A DNA stretch of 64,000 bases from Zizania palustris (GCA_019279435.1 JAAALK010000081.1:55295318-55359317); one strand, 5' to 3'. Counted from the stretch's first letter, positions 21,365 through 33,801 are shown. Translations and numbers: made by a program. The notes: generated from the letters alone by a model not told the origin.

Positions 21365-24300
21365 ATGGCGAAAACTAGCTTCAAGGGTCCTGGAACGGCT
21401 TCAACCTTGACTCGGCAGCAAGTTGTAGTGGCAGCGGCGGCCGCTACATTGGCGGCGACTGCTCCGACACCTGCCGCAGCAGCAATGGCGACTGCGGGGG
21501 AAAATCCCCAAAATGTTGGTCATCAAGACCTCTGTCCGGCGTCGACAAAATATATGGATCAATCTTATCAGCTAGGGCCGTCAACCTGCAGAAGAGAATC
21601 ACTTGCGCCCGTAGTAGTGGGCAAGATCAGTTCTGGGGTTATGATTCACAAACTTGGGAAGGAAATCATTCCATCACCAAGACCCAGAGAAGTGGTTGTT
21701 TTCGAAGCTTTCTTCGAAGCTGGGTTAGGGCTTCCGGCAGTTGACTTTTTAGCGGAGGTATTGGACTTGTTTCATGTCACTCTCCCCCAACTCTCTCCGA
21801 ATGCGGTAGCACGTCTTGCCATCTTCGAATGGGCATTAAGAGCCGAAGGTTGTGAAGGAAGAGCAGAGATCTTCGCAGCACTACACAGAGCATCATGTCA
21901 ACAGAAGACCTTCGTAGGCTCCGGAGGTGAAAAGATAGTAGTGGCCTTCAGAAGTATCAACTTCAGACTCCAGGACGAATATGCTCTCCGGTTTCCTGCC
22001 AAGGCCATTAATGCTAGATGGTATACTGATTGGATCTTGAGATGGTTTTACGCCAAAGTTGGGGTGAGCAGCCGCCTAGCTGGACCTCTACGAGAAATCC
22101 ACTTCTGAAAGGAAGCCTTAGTGCACCCGGATCTAGGCCAACTCGAAGCTCGCTTGAGCTTACTTCAAAAAATCAGTCGTCGCTTGAGCATGCGAGACTT
22201 AGCCGAAGAATTCCTAGGGCTTCAAATTTCTCCCCTGATGGCCAACTGGCCTATCATCTTTGAGGAAGATTCAGAAGGCGGTCTTCGAAAAATTTCCTCA
22301 ACTTCGAGTCCTGCAGGTAACTTCGAAAACAACATACTCTATGTATATTTATTCGAAGAATTAACAAACTTAACTCGTTTTTAGCTTCTTCAGCCCCTAT
22401 AACTTCGGAGTAAATCGTATGGGCTTCGGAGAAGATTTTGGGCGTTCCAACTCCGACCGAGAAAGAATGGAGAATCAAATTAGTTGGTAGTTGGGAACGA
22501 TCCAACAGAGTATGGGGGCTGCTGGAAATTGTTCCGCCACTTCTAATGCATTGGGTACCTTCGGAGAAAGGGCCTAAGAAGAGGAAAGCTGAAGCTGGAA
22601 CTTCGAGCTCCGCCAAGACTTCGATTAAAAAGGTGGCTCGAAAGCCAAAAGTTCACGCGCCTTCAAGCCCAAGAGCTTCAATCTCCGATTCTCAGGAGGA
22701 TGAAGGTAGGTTGCTCGTGAGGTTGATTGACGAGGATGCAACCCAAAGAGTTGTACGAGTTAACGAAACTACGAACGTGCCAGAGTCTCAAGAGAATCTT
22801 GAGCAAGCTAGGACTCCGGCTGTTCAAGAAGATTTACCTCAGGACGGAGCCCCTATGGATGAAAGCGGAGTCGAAGTCACTACAGCTTCGATTCTGGGTG
22901 AAGCAACAACGGCTGTTCAGGAAAATGCTCCGACAGTCGAAGATTTGACGCATGATTCTGACGAAGATCTTGCCTTCGACCCGCCATGCAGTCCAATGCT
23001 CACCTTTGTTTTTACAGAGTCCACTTCCATGGAAGAGGTCCGTCCCGAAGATACAGTTCCTGGACCTTCGACAACTTCGGAGCCAATTCCAGGAGCCACT
23101 CAAATGGGGACTAGAAAAGGCAAATGGAAGATGGACCCTCTCCCTTCTCCAAGCTCAGGATCAACTCCGTCTGAATCAACAGACGAGAGCCAATCTACTG
23201 AGGGGGGCCAGTCTACTGGGGCTCCGAAGACCACAGCTCAACACTCCGGGCCTTCGCCAAACGAAGATGACAAACAAGCCTTAAGCATGCTCCCCCTTCT
23301 AGCTCCTTTCTTGGAGCGAAGAACTGGGCTTCGGACTTTGCTCGAGCCTTTGGATCGAGCTAGTCGCGAAGTCGGGGAGACGGACTTGGTGGCCATCTTG
23401 AGCGAGGCGGAGAGTTCGGAGCTTAATGCTGCCATGGAACGCGCAACATACCAGGTACGAAGTATCTGCAAAACAGAATCAAATTTATATACAAATAATT
23501 TCTCACCTTGACTTTTTCTTTTCGCAGCAAACAGTCTTGGCCCGAGCTGCGAACATCTCTAATGAACGTGGAAACATTCGCCTTCGAGAGGAAAATGCAA
23601 CTCTTCAATGAAATCTGACTATCTCTGAAGGTCGAGTGGCCCACATGGACAACATGGTTTCAACGGAACGCAGGGCCAGACAGAGCTTGGAGGCTGCGAA
23701 CAAGGAGCTCGAAGCGGAAAAAATTGTGCTTCGAGCAGAAATTGAAAAGATGCGGGCGGAGCACACTACTATGGGGGCCGAGCTTGTTAGACTCCGAGAA
23801 GAAGCTAGCCAACTACTGAATCATAAGAATTCTTTAACTACGGAAGCGGCTAGGCTCTCTGGAGTAATAGAAGAGCTAACTTCGATGAAGGATGTGTTGA
23901 TTGAAGATAAGCTGAAGTCTGAGAAGGTAGCTGTGGAGGTCATGGACCAATTGCTAGGTGTTCTGGAGTACTTCGGTACTACTGGGACGCTTCCTTCGGA
24001 TGACAACAGCTCCTTACTGCGCCGGCTGAAAAGGATTTAAGGAGTAGCGAAGCAAATGAAGACAGCAGGCATTCATTACGGAGAAATCTCCGGACAAGTG
24101 GCTGTTGTTGGCTTACTTCATTACTATGAAGATCTGGGTCGATCGATAACTCCGAGCGCAGGAGAGGGTCCTATTACCTTCGATGACGATCAGCTTCTTA
24201 CTCCCTCCGAAGGTGTGGCCGCTGCCTGGCAAGCCTTTCAAACTTCATGGAGAGCCGAAGGTCGCTCTGCGATCAAAGCCTGGATTGACGAAGGACAACG

Positions 24301-24599
24301 CCAGAAGCAGGCTCAGTCCCAAGCTTCGAGCAGTCAGCCTCCTCCAAACCCGCAGGTTTAGAATCACCTTAGGATCTTCAACTATGTAAAGCACTACGCT
24401 TTTGTACATTATGAATGAAGATTTGTTTATCATATTTTTAGGCTTTGCCTCATATGGAAGATGTCGAAGTGTTAGATGTTAACGACGAACTTCGCTTATT
24501 ATGGGCTACCTTCGATATCTTAAAACTTCACAAGCGTCCTCAATTTCTAGTTCCTCGAGACAGTTCCGGAGCAATTACGTCTGAAATAAGTAAAGATAT
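21365..24599 (+). pseudogene. Antisense multi-exon gene of Tat element, copy 1
   Basis: The start ATG (21365, MAKTSFKGPG) follows a TATA box and a 5' leader. Exon 1 has an Ala-rich head and a globular part (VVVFEAFFEAGLGLPAVDFL, NARWYTDWILRWFY) resembling the plant family called putative gypsy-type transposon; I give this from memory of the family. Introns with GT-AG ends: 22317-22384, a partly deleted one near 23010, 23454-23527 and 24356-24441. Exon 2 has a basic KKRKAE stretch and long acidic/Ser-Thr-rich parts; exon 4 is predicted coiled coil. Stops at 22106, 22411, 23609 and 24038 and truncation by LTR 2 at 24599 disable this copy. Its role is unknown. Confidence 0.75.
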
Positions 24600-25094
24600 T
24601 GTTGGCGTAAAAGATTACGCTAACAGGTTTCTAAGGATTAGAAACTAACAAACGAAGTGTTTGCGAAGTGAATTGTTTTAAGCCTCTGAAAGGATAATAA
24701 CTTAGAATAGTTCGAAAGTGTGTATTGAATAACTTGTATTCGGTCCTCTTTACAGGGCAAAACGGGGGGTATTTATAGGCCTAAACATTAAGGAAAAGAC
24801 CTTTGTACCCCTCTATTACAACCGACATAGTGGAAACTATTCGGTGCCCTCAATAGGGCTAAAATGGTAAAAGACTAATCTAACAAGAAAGAAGATAAGT
24901 CTTCCATCTTAGCTGGCAAAGAAGATCCTGGAAAAGTTTAAGTTCGAAGATATACTCCGAACTAAAGCTCGTCATCATGCTTCGAACTTGATTCAATGTA
25001 TCTTCGAAGGTATATGCTGGAAGTGTTTAGCTTAATCACCAGTCTTTATCTTGTCACTGCAGTAACCCTGAAGATGGAATATTTTCCCCCAACA
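24600..25094 (-). repeat. Tat-G LTR 2 (internal)
   Basis: A 495-base LTR with TG/CA ends lies inside the antisense gene of copy 1, at GATAT in exon 5. No second GATAT is found at the right end of the element. It differs from LTR 1 and LTR 3 at many more sites than these differ from each other (for example TTCTAAGGATTAGAAAC, GAAGATCCTGGAAAAG). It should be the left LTR of a second, inserted element. Confidence 0.92.
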
Positions 25095-25419
25095 GTAGCC
25101 CCTCGAATACGCTTCTCCGCTAGATCTGTAATGTTAGGAGAGCAGTATGCGCAAGAAAAATAATCATGCGTAGGGGTTAGCAGATTAAACCATCTCCGAA
25201 CTATGTGGAGGTGTAAACTTCGAATCAGTTTCTAATAAAATTATATTCGAAGTAACTTAGAACTAACTCAGGAAGTTTGAAATCCTTTTTAGACTTAGAA
25301 GAAATAGCCATTAGCTTCTTTCTTCTAACGGAAGTTATGGAATGCTTTAATTTCGGAGCAAAGTAACGGTTAGAAATGCGAAACGGCATGGGCAAACGGT
25401 AAAAAATTAGAGTCTGAGC

Positions 25420-25427
25420 TATAAATA
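25420..25427 (+). promoter_or_regulatory. TATA box of antisense gene, copy 2
   Basis: TATAAATA within GAGCTATAAATAGAGG lies 113 bases before the ATG at 25533. Context and spacing match copy 1 although the surrounding sequence has diverged. Confidence 0.75.
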
Positions 25428-25532
25428 GAGGACCCGAACTCTTCTCGAGTACCTTTTCACCGCTTTCGTGCAAACAAATCATTCTTTGAGCCCTAGCCTC
25501 CATTCTTCTTCCAAAGCAACGCATTAGTTTCA

Positions 25533-28500
25533 ATGGCGAAAACCAAAGGTTCTGGAGCACCTTCAGCCCTGGCTCGACAGCAGGCTGCTGCTGCAGCAGC
25601 GGCTACGTCATTGGCGACGGTAGCTCCAACACCTGCAGCGACAACCATGGCAGTGGGAGGAAATCCCAGAATGTCGGCCCCCAAGACCTCTTTCCAGCCT
25701 CCACGAAGTTCACGGATCAATCTTATCAACTGGGGCCGTCAACATGCAGTAGGGAATCGCTTGCGGTTGCAGTAGAAGGGAAAATTAGTTCGGGGGTGAT
25801 GATTCGCAAACCTGGGAAGGAAAACATTCCATCACCGAGGCCCGGAGAAGTGGTCGTCTTCGAAGCCTTCTTCGAAGCTGGTTTGGGTCTCCCGGCGATA
25901 GACTTCTTGGCGGAAGTTTTGGAATTGTTCCACGTCACCCTCCCTCAACTTTCTCCGAATGCGGTGGCACGCCTTGCCATCTTCGAATGGGCGCTGCGAG
26001 CCAAAGGTTGCGAAGGGAGGGTGGAGATCTTCGCAGCACTGCATAGAGCTTCATGCCAACCGAAGACCTTCGTAGGCCCCGGAGGTGAAAAGCTGGTGGT
26101 AGCCTTCGGAAGCATCAATTTTAGACTTCGGGATGAATATGCTCTCCAATTTCGTGCTAAGGCCATCAATGCCAGATGGTACACCGATTGGATCCTGAAG
26201 TGGTTTTACGCCGAAGTTGGGGCGAGCAATCGACTAGCTGGACCTTTGCAAGACATCAACTTCCGAAAAGAAGCCCTTGTACATCCAGACCCAGGTCAGC
26301 TCGAAGCTCGCCTTAGCTTGCTTCAAAAAATTACTCATCGGTTGAGCATGCGAGATTTAGCCGAAGAATTCCTCGGGCTCCAAATCTCTCCCCTGATGGC
26401 CAACTGACCTATCATCTTCGAAGAGGATTCAGAAGGCGGTCTTCGAAAAATTTCCTCAACTTCGAGTCCTGCAGGTAACTCCGAAAACAACATACTCTAT
26501 GTATATTTATTCGAAGAAGTAACTAACTTAACTCATTTTTTAGCCTCTTCAGCCCCTATAACTTCGGAGCAAATCATACGGGCTTCGGAGAAGATTTTGG
26601 GCGCTCCAACTCTGACCGAGAAAGAATGGAGAATCAAACTGGTTGGAAGTTGGGAACGATCAAACAGAGTATGGGGGCTACTCGAAGTGGTTCCGCCTCC
26701 TTTGGTGGATTGGGTGCCTTCGGAGAAAGGGCCCAAGAAGAGAAAAGCTGAAGCTGGGACTTCGAGCTCCGCCAAGACTCCGGTCAAGAAGGTGGCTCGA
26801 AAGCCAAAAAACCCTGCACCTTCGAGCCCAAGAGCTTCAGTCTCCGATTCTCAGGAGGACGAAGGCAGGTTACTTGTAAGGCTGATTGACGAAGATGCAG
26901 CCCAAGTTGAAGAAACTGCGAATGTGCTGGAGTCTCAAGAGAATCTTGAGCAAACAAGGACTCCGGCAGTTCAAGAGGATTTACCTCAGGACGAAGTTCC
27001 TATGGATGAGAGTGGAGTCGAAGTCATTGTGGCTTCGATTCTGGATGAAGCAACAACGACTGTCCAGGAAAATGTTCCGGCAGTCGAAGATTTGACGCTT
27101 CATTCGGACGAAGATCTCACCTTCGATCCGCCAAGCAGTCCAATGCTCACCCGCCGCCAAAATGTCGAAGGTAAATTTCGAATAATTCTTTTATTTCTTT
27201 TTTCCTTAATGCGAAATTATACAATGTATAATACCTTTGTTTTTATAGAATTCACTTCTGTGGAAGAGCTCCGTCCTGAAGATACAGTTCCTGGACCTTT
27301 GACAGCTTCGGAGCCAATCCCAGGAGCCAGTTCGATGGGGCCTGGAAAAGGCAAAGGAAAATGGACCCCCTCCCTGCTTCGAGCTCCGGATCAACTCCAT
27401 CTGAGTCAACAGACGAGAGCCAATCTACCGAGGGGGGCCAATCTCCGGGGGCTCCGAAGACTACAGCTCAACACTATGGGCCTTCGTCAAATGAAGATGA
27501 CCAACAAGCTTTAAGTATGCTCCCCATTCTGGCTCCTTTCTTAGAGCGAAGAACTGGTCTTCGGACTTTGCTCGAGCCTTTGGATCGAGCTAGCCGCGAA
27601 ATTGGGGAGACGAACTTGGTGGCCATCCTAAGTGAGGCGGAGAGCTCGGAGCACGCTAATGCGGGGACCGAGCTTGTCAAGCTCCGAGAGGAAGCTAGCC
27701 AGCTTTTGAATCGAAAGAATTCCTTGACTACAGAGGCTGCTAGACTCTCCGGAGTTCTGGAAGAGCTAACTTCGGCGAAGGATGCGCTAATCGAAGATAA
27801 GCTGAAGTCCGAGAAGGTAGCTGCGGAGGTTATGGATCAACTGCTAGGCGTTTTGGAGTACTTCGGTACTACTAGAACGCTTCCTTCAGATGACAACATT
27901 TCCTTGCTGCGCCGGCTGAAAAGGATTCAAGGAGTAGCGAAGCAGATGAAGACAACAGGCATTCGTTACGGAGAACTCTCCGGACAAGTGGCTGCTGTTG
28001 GACTACTTCGTTACTACGAGGATCTAGGTCGATCGATAGCTCCGAGCGCAGGAGAGGGCCCAATTACATTCGACGACGGTCAACTTCTCACTCCTTCCGA
28101 AGGTGTGGCCGCTGCTTGGCAAGCCTTCCAAACTTCATGGAGAGCCGAAGGTCGTTGTGCGATCAAGGCCTGGATTGACGAAGGACAGCGCCAGAAGCAG
28201 GCTCGGACCCAAGCTTCGAGCAGTCAGCCTCCTCTGAACCCGCAGGTTTAGATACGTCTTAGGATCTTTGACTATGTAAAGCTTTACGCTTATGTACATT
28301 TATGAATGAAAATTTGTTTATCATGTTTTTAGGCTTTGCCTCATATGGAAGATGTCGAAGTGTTAGACATTAACGACGAACTTCGCTCATTTTGGGCTAC
28401 CTTTGATCTTTTAAAAGTTTACAAGCGCCCTCGATTTTTAGTTCCTCGAGATAGCTCCGGTGCAATTACGCCCGAAGTAAGCAAAGATATACTATCTTAT

Positions 28501-28812
28501 ATTAAAGAGGAAGAAAAAGAGGTTAACTTGGAAACTTCGTCTTCTGAAGACGTTATATGGTCTGAAGACGAAGATGAAGCTCGAAGTAAAAAGTCTGATG
28601 AACTTGGAAGCTGGGAAAGGAGCCCCGAACGGCTTCGAACTTGGGCCGAGCTTCAACAAGAACAAAAAGACTTTAGAGCTTCGAAGGGAGGCAAAAGAGT
28701 TAAACGTAAAGTTGTTAGAACTCCCGGCACTGGAACTAGTCGTTCCAACCCTAGCTCTAGAGATCGAAGAGGTCTTCGATTCCTTCTTGTTATAGATACC
28801 AATTTTTCATGA
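25533..28812 (+). pseudogene. Antisense multi-exon gene of Tat element, copy 2
   Basis: This copy has the same layout as copy 1 and is complete at its 3' end. Exon 1 starts MAKTKGSGAP. A one-base deletion near 25670 shifts the frame, which is then regained in the globular part (25796-26407) and stopped at 26405 (TGG to TGA). Introns: 26475-26543, 27171-27249 and 28246-28332. The region holding intron 3 and part of the coiled coil is deleted, joining SEAESSEH to TELVKLREEAS. Exon 5 (28333-28812) is acidic, then basic (KRVKRKVV), and ends in a stop. Intron 4 begins CAG/GTTTAG; if unspliced, the protein ends at the TAG in that donor. Confidence 0.75.
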
Positions 28813-29160
28813 TGTAATCTGTAATCATATTCGTTTGAATAATAAATATCGATTAAAATTGTCTCCCTATTTATTAGCCTCTCTTTGGGCGTAAGCAACT
28901 TCGAATTGTATTCAAAGATGGTTAGGCACAAAGAAAAACTTCAGAGTACAATTTTGGGAGTTCGGAGCCCCTCTGTAATTTAAAGATCTTTTAAAATCTT
29001 ATAAAATGTCTTTGACTATTTGTAGTCTGAAGAATGGCAACTTAGTACCCTTTGTTTTTGAAAGAAATCACTTGAGATAACTTTTCAGACACTTTAGTGT
29101 CTTAGATAATTTGTCACTTTGGACTATCTTAACAGACATTCGAAGCTCATGGCTCAAACT
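28813..29160. other. Tat-G spacer after the antisense gene
   Basis: This is an AT-rich non-coding stretch between the antisense gene stop and the repeat array. It presumably holds the 3' untranslated part of the antisense transcript. Nothing else is seen. Confidence 0.45.
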
Positions 29161-29480
29161 CTGTTTTGTTTTGGCCACCTTCGGCTCTTTTTTGCGAATT
29201 CTGTCAAACCAGTGGTTCGGAGTTCGCAGGGTCTCTTTGGACTCTTTTTACGGATACCTACAAGCCAATGACTTGGGCTCCGCATATTTTGGTCGCCTTC
29301 GACTCTTTTTACGGATACCTACAAGCCAGTGGCTTGGGCCCCGCATATTTTGGTCACCTTCGACTCTTTTTACGGATGTCTACCAGCCGATGGCTTGGAC
29401 TCCGTATGGTGTGGTTTTGGGCTCTTTTACGGATGCCTACAAGCCGGTGGCTTGGACTCCGAATTATGTCAGCCCCCACG
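29161..29480. repeat. ~58-61-base tandem repeats in Tat-G
   Basis: Four monomers start with (A/G)CTCTTTTTACGGAT or CTCTTTTACGGAT at 29241, 29302, 29363 and 29421, each continuing ACCTACAAGCCAGTGGCTTG-like. A diverged monomer starts near 29175. They lie where the dimeric array lies in Tat-F (6062-6545) and share the CTCTTTTAC(G/A)GAT core. Confidence 0.8.
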
Positions 29481-29667
29481 TCGGAAACTTCGAACCAATG
29501 GTTCGAAGTCCGAAAATATGATTAAGCTTTATGACACTTCCCTCTCGGTCAACCCCACGGTTCCAGTGCGTCCACTCGGAAGCTGGAAGTTTATGAGGGG
29601 AAGACACTATCTGAACCATATGCTTTATTAATTCAGAAGATGATTACAAGTGATTTACAAGGAGCCC

Positions 29668-31986
29668 TTATGCGAAGTATCGCTTTAGGTGCTCCGCATG
29701 CCAAGTATGCGCTAACTCTTCACCTTCTAAATTAGCTAGTTTAAAAGAGCCAGGACGTCCTGAACGAACAATTAGGTACGGACCTTCCCATTTATTTCCT
29801 AATTTTCCTGGCGCTATGATGCTTCGCAAAACGAGATGACCCGGTTTAAGCTCATTGAACTTAACCTTCGGGTCAAACCAAGCCTTCGTCTGCTGGTGAT
29901 ATTTTGATAAATTTGCCACATCTCGAAGTCTTGTCTCCTCCGTTAAATCTAGTGAAGCTTATCTTTCTTCTTCAATCTCTGGTTCGGTGCTGTGAAGTGA
30001 TCCTCCTTTGAGCTCCGTTGGAGTCATGGCTTCATCTCCGAATAGCAATCTGAATGGGGTAAAACCTGTGGACCTTGTTTGCGTAGTCCAAATGGACCAC
30101 AAAATCTTCGGAAGTTCTTCGGTCCACAGTCCTTTTGCTAATCCTACTATCCTTCGATTTAGCACTGACAAAATATTTCCATTGGCTCTTTCTACAGCTC
30201 CATTAGACTGAGGATGCCTCACTGCAGCAAAACATAACTAGATGCCTAGATCTTCGCAAAACTTCCTGAAAGGTTCTGCATCGAACTGTGTTCCATTATC
30301 AACTGTGAGTTGTCTAGGCACTCCGAACCGGCAAATGATATTTTTCCAAAAGAATTTCTGTACATTGTTCGAAGTGATAGCTGTTAAGAGCTCTGCTTCT
30401 ACCCACTTAGAAAAATATTCAATAGCTACCACTGCGAACTTTAAATTTCCCTTAGCTGCTGGAAAGGGACCAATTAAATCCATACCCCATCTGGCCATAG
30501 GCCATACTGGAGCAATAACTTGAAGAGCTGTTGGTGGGCGATGACTCCGTCGACCCATCCACTGACATCCTTGACAAGTGCGGACCAAGCTCTCCGCATC
30601 AGCTGTTATTGTAGGCCAATAAAGCCCCTGGCGAAGTGTTTTTCCTGCCAAAGCTCGAGGGGCCAAATGGATACCGCAAAGTCCTTCATGGATTTCCCGA
30701 AGAATTTCTTGACCTTCGGCTTGAGATATACATCGGAGTAGAGGGGAACATACTCCGGCCTTGTATAAAATACCGTTGATTATTTGATAATTTCTGGCTC
30801 TGAGTTTCAATCTTGAAAGCTGTGGCTCTTCAGGCAAATTCGTCCCTCCTTGTAAAAGTTCCATGATTGAATTTTTCCAATCTGCACTTGGAATGCAAAG
30901 AATCTTTGCAGAGGGAATTTGTAGCACCGAAGGTGTACTGAGCTCCTCATAGAAAGCTTCTTCTGGTATATCCACAGCTCCGGCTGCAGCTTTTGCTAAG
31001 ATGTCCGCTTGCACATTTTCTGCTCTTGGTATACTCCGAATGGAAATACCCTTGAAATGTGCTTCGATCTTACGGATTTCTTCTAAGTACTTTGCAAGCT
31101 GTGGATGTCGAACTTGAAAACTTTTATCTACGTGCCCTGCTACTATTTGAGAATCTGTCTTTATAACAACTCTAGTAGCCCCTAGAGCACGTGCTTTTCG
31201 GAGTCCCAGTAAAATCCCTTCGTACTCCGCTATATTATTGGTAGACTTAAAGTTGAGTCTTGCGGAGTACATTGCTCTTTGCCCTGAAGGTGAAATCAAC
31301 ACTGCTCCAACTCCTGCTCTGGATGCTTGGAAAGCCCCATCGGAAAAAACAGTCCAAACTCCGTCACTTGACTTCTCCGGAACCAAAGTTGCAGGTGAAG
31401 TCCATTCTGCTACAATCGCCAAAGCATAAGATCGGACAAATTCTCCAGGATCTTCATCTCCGGCATACTTGCAAAGCTTCGGAGTCTTAAACTTCGGGTC
31501 GAAGCGAACTTTTTGCAGTTCAGGATGTAGCGGAGATTCGGTATCAAAGGAGGCGTTCTCCGGGGCTTCAGGATAGATAGGTTCATCGTCTTCAGGTGCT
31601 TCTGGAATAACTGGGATGGCTTGAGAGCGAAGCCTATTTGCAGCTTCTTGCCGCCATCTCGCTACTTCAGCTTGGAGACTGGCCATTTGAGCGGCCATAT
31701 TACCAAGATTGTCTTCATCTCCTCCGGAAGGATCTTCCGGTTCTTGAGAACTGTAAGGATCAGTTCGAAGTGGAACTTGAGGTGGAAGAGGAACTCCGGG
31801 TGGTCGAAGTATAGATGGAGTTGGCGGAGGAACTCCGTATGCTCGAGGAATGGGTATCACTTCCGGAGTTTGAGGTGGAGGAAACATCGAAGGTCCTCCG
31901 ACCTCAATTGTGTCTGGAGATGTCACTCCGGAGGTCCGAGGGGACCACCGAACAGGGTTACCAGTTGCGCTCCGCTTAGGAGGCAT
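29668..31986 (-). pseudogene. Tat-G fused gag/RNase H/integrase frame
   Basis: One frame of 773 codons with only two stops (about 30238 and 29956). Residues 1 to ~174 are the gag N-terminal part (MPPKRS start, coiled RWRQEAANRLRSQ, SYALAI). The sequence then jumps in frame to RNase H (VFSDGAFQASRAGVGAVL; Asp, Glu in AEYEGILLGL, Asp in KTDSQIV). After this come the integrase zinc-binding linker, the catalytic core (GMDLIGPFP, TVDNGTQFD, NGAVERANG) and the C-terminal domain (GNKWEGPYLIV). The rest of gag, protease and reverse transcriptase are missing. The frame is preserved across the deletion. Confidence 0.88.
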
Positions 31987-32030
31987 GGTGTAAGAAGTTG
32001 GTAGAGAACGAAGTTTCTTGGACTAAGTTC

Positions 32031-32048
32031 CCCACGGACGGCGCCAAC
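32031..32048 (-). other. Primer binding site of Tat-H/G
   Basis: On the minus strand TTGGCGCCGTCCGTGGGG follows the LTR end with no gap. It is identical to the site of Tat-F. Confidence 0.8.
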
Positions 32049-32542
32049 TGTTGGCGTAAAAGATTACGCTAACAGGTTTCTGAAGATTAGAAACTAACAA
32101 ACGAAGTGTTTGCGAAGTAAACTATTCTAAGCCTCCGAAAGGATAATAACTTAGAATAGTTCGAATGTGTGTATTGAATAACTTGTATTCCGTCCTCATT
32201 ACAGGGTAAAAGGGGGGTATTTATAGGCCCAAACATTAAGGAAAAGACCTTCTTACCCCTCTATTACAACCGACATAGTGGAAACTATTCGGTACCCTTA
32301 ATAGGGCTAAAATGGTAAAAGACTAATCTAATGAGAAAGAAGATAAGTCTTCCATCTTAGTTGGCAAAGAAGCTCTCGGAAGAGTCCACGTTCGAAGATA
32401 TACTCCGAACTAGAGTTCGTCTTCATACTTCGAACTACCTTCAACGTACATCTGAGAATATACGTCGAAATCCTTTGACTTGACTTCTTGTCTTTGTCTT
32501 GTTACTGCGATAATCCTGAAGATGGAATATTTTCCCCCAACA
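32049..32542 (-). repeat. Tat-H LTR 3 (right outer)
   Basis: A 494-base LTR has TG/CA ends. It is next to the primer binding site and flanked on the right by CTCAT. It is closest to LTR 1, which supports the two being the pair of one insertion, or LTR 3 being a recombinant whose right part belongs to the host element. Confidence 0.93.
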
Positions 32543-33801
32543 CTCATCATCCAGACTGAAACCACCCTTGTTTTCTCAATCTCCCCCTTGATGAGTGCAT
32601 TGACAACCCCAAAGCAAAGGCATGATGAGGATTGCAAGTTAAGCGCACAAGTGACCATTAAAACTCATAAAAGTGCAAAACATGTCACTTGGTAAAAGAT
32701 CTCCCTGCTTGGGCAAAAACCTTATGCAAGGCAAAGCAAAAGCGCAAAAGCATCTCGATGCAACATGCAAAGCAAAACATTTCAACATGAAAGCCAACAT
32801 CCCCTTAACCAAGCAATCCAAAAGCCAAAGCATCATGTAGATTATTTCTCCCCCTTTGACAATGCAGGCACCGAGGAGATAAAAAGATGCAAAGAGGGAA
32901 ATGAGGGTAAAGCAGAGATGTGAGCTTCTGAAACATGAGCAGCTGCAATTACAGTACAAACAAGCATTCGCCTTGAATATCATCTAAAAGTATTGTATGA
33001 CAACCTCAACAGCATACCATCTAAACAAAAGGCATGATCAAGCATTTTCAGATTTTAGCAAATAAAAGCATCACCGCTCAGACTAGTATACTAGACATGT
33101 CAAGGCATGAGATGCAAAAGCTAAACAAGCACACACTAGAAAAGCGTATCCCACTTCAAGGTGCTTCAGCAAACATGATATGCAATGAATTTCAAATTTT
33201 TCATTTTTGTGCGAGGGGTTATTTGCATGTCAACCATATGCTAACCGACCATGCTAAGCCTAGGTTGAAACCATCAGAAGCTTAAAGCAATGGTCTCGGC
33301 AAACACTACAATGTCTTGGTTCTTACCGAAGTTCTATGGTAAGCCGTCCAGAACAAAATAGTGCGACAAAGCAAACCCACCTGGATCTTTTCAAATTTAT
33401 CAACACTTAAGCACTTTTGATACAGTTTCAACATTTTCATTTTTTTTCATTTTTCAATTTTTCAATTTTTTATTTTTAGCAAACATGATCAAGTTGCATA
33501 TGAGCGTCCAAGTGACAAGTACAAAGCTATCAAGTAAGAAATGAATAGCTAAAGCACCCTAGCCTATTCATGCTAGAAACCAGACTTGGTAGTGACCATT
33601 TTCAAATTTTCAAAATGAAAAGCCATGCTCAACACATATAGATAGACAAGTTCATTCTAAGCACAATCAAATAGTAAAAGCAGGACAGTATCGTAAAGTG
33701 CACACACAAGTTATGTACATGTAAAATCAAATAATCATATTTTAGAAGCATATGCATATGTACACAACTCCCCCTCACATAATGCCATAAGAATGAAAAA
33801 T
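32543..33801 (-). other. Copia-J LTR start, polypurine tract and 3' spacer
   Basis: On the minus strand the spacer between pol and LTR reads from 33801 down to the polypurine tract (CAAGGGGGAGAT, about 32579-32590) and the first 36 bases of the LTR (TGAGAAAACAAGG..., 32578-32543). The Tat insertion then splits the LTR. The block 33058-33395 is the conserved spacer block shared with Copia-A and Copia-B. Copia-J pol is not present because Copia-D begins at 33802. Confidence 0.8.

Larger units (their letters stand above)
20432..32542 (-). mobile_element. Tat-H/G: three-LTR Tat-lineage insertion, TSD CTCAT
   Basis: The outer ends are LTRs at 20432-20926 and 32049-32542, flanked by the perfect 5-base duplication CTCAT (20427-20431 and 32543-32547). 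A third LTR (24600-25094) lies inside. From left to right: LTR, antisense gene copy 1 (truncated), LTR, antisense gene copy 2, repeat array, minus-strand integrase/RNase H/gag, primer site, LTR. Outer LTRs differ from each other by about ten bases by eye; the inner LTR differs from both by more. The likely history is nesting of one element in a relative, then LTR-LTR recombination on the right. Confidence 0.88.
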
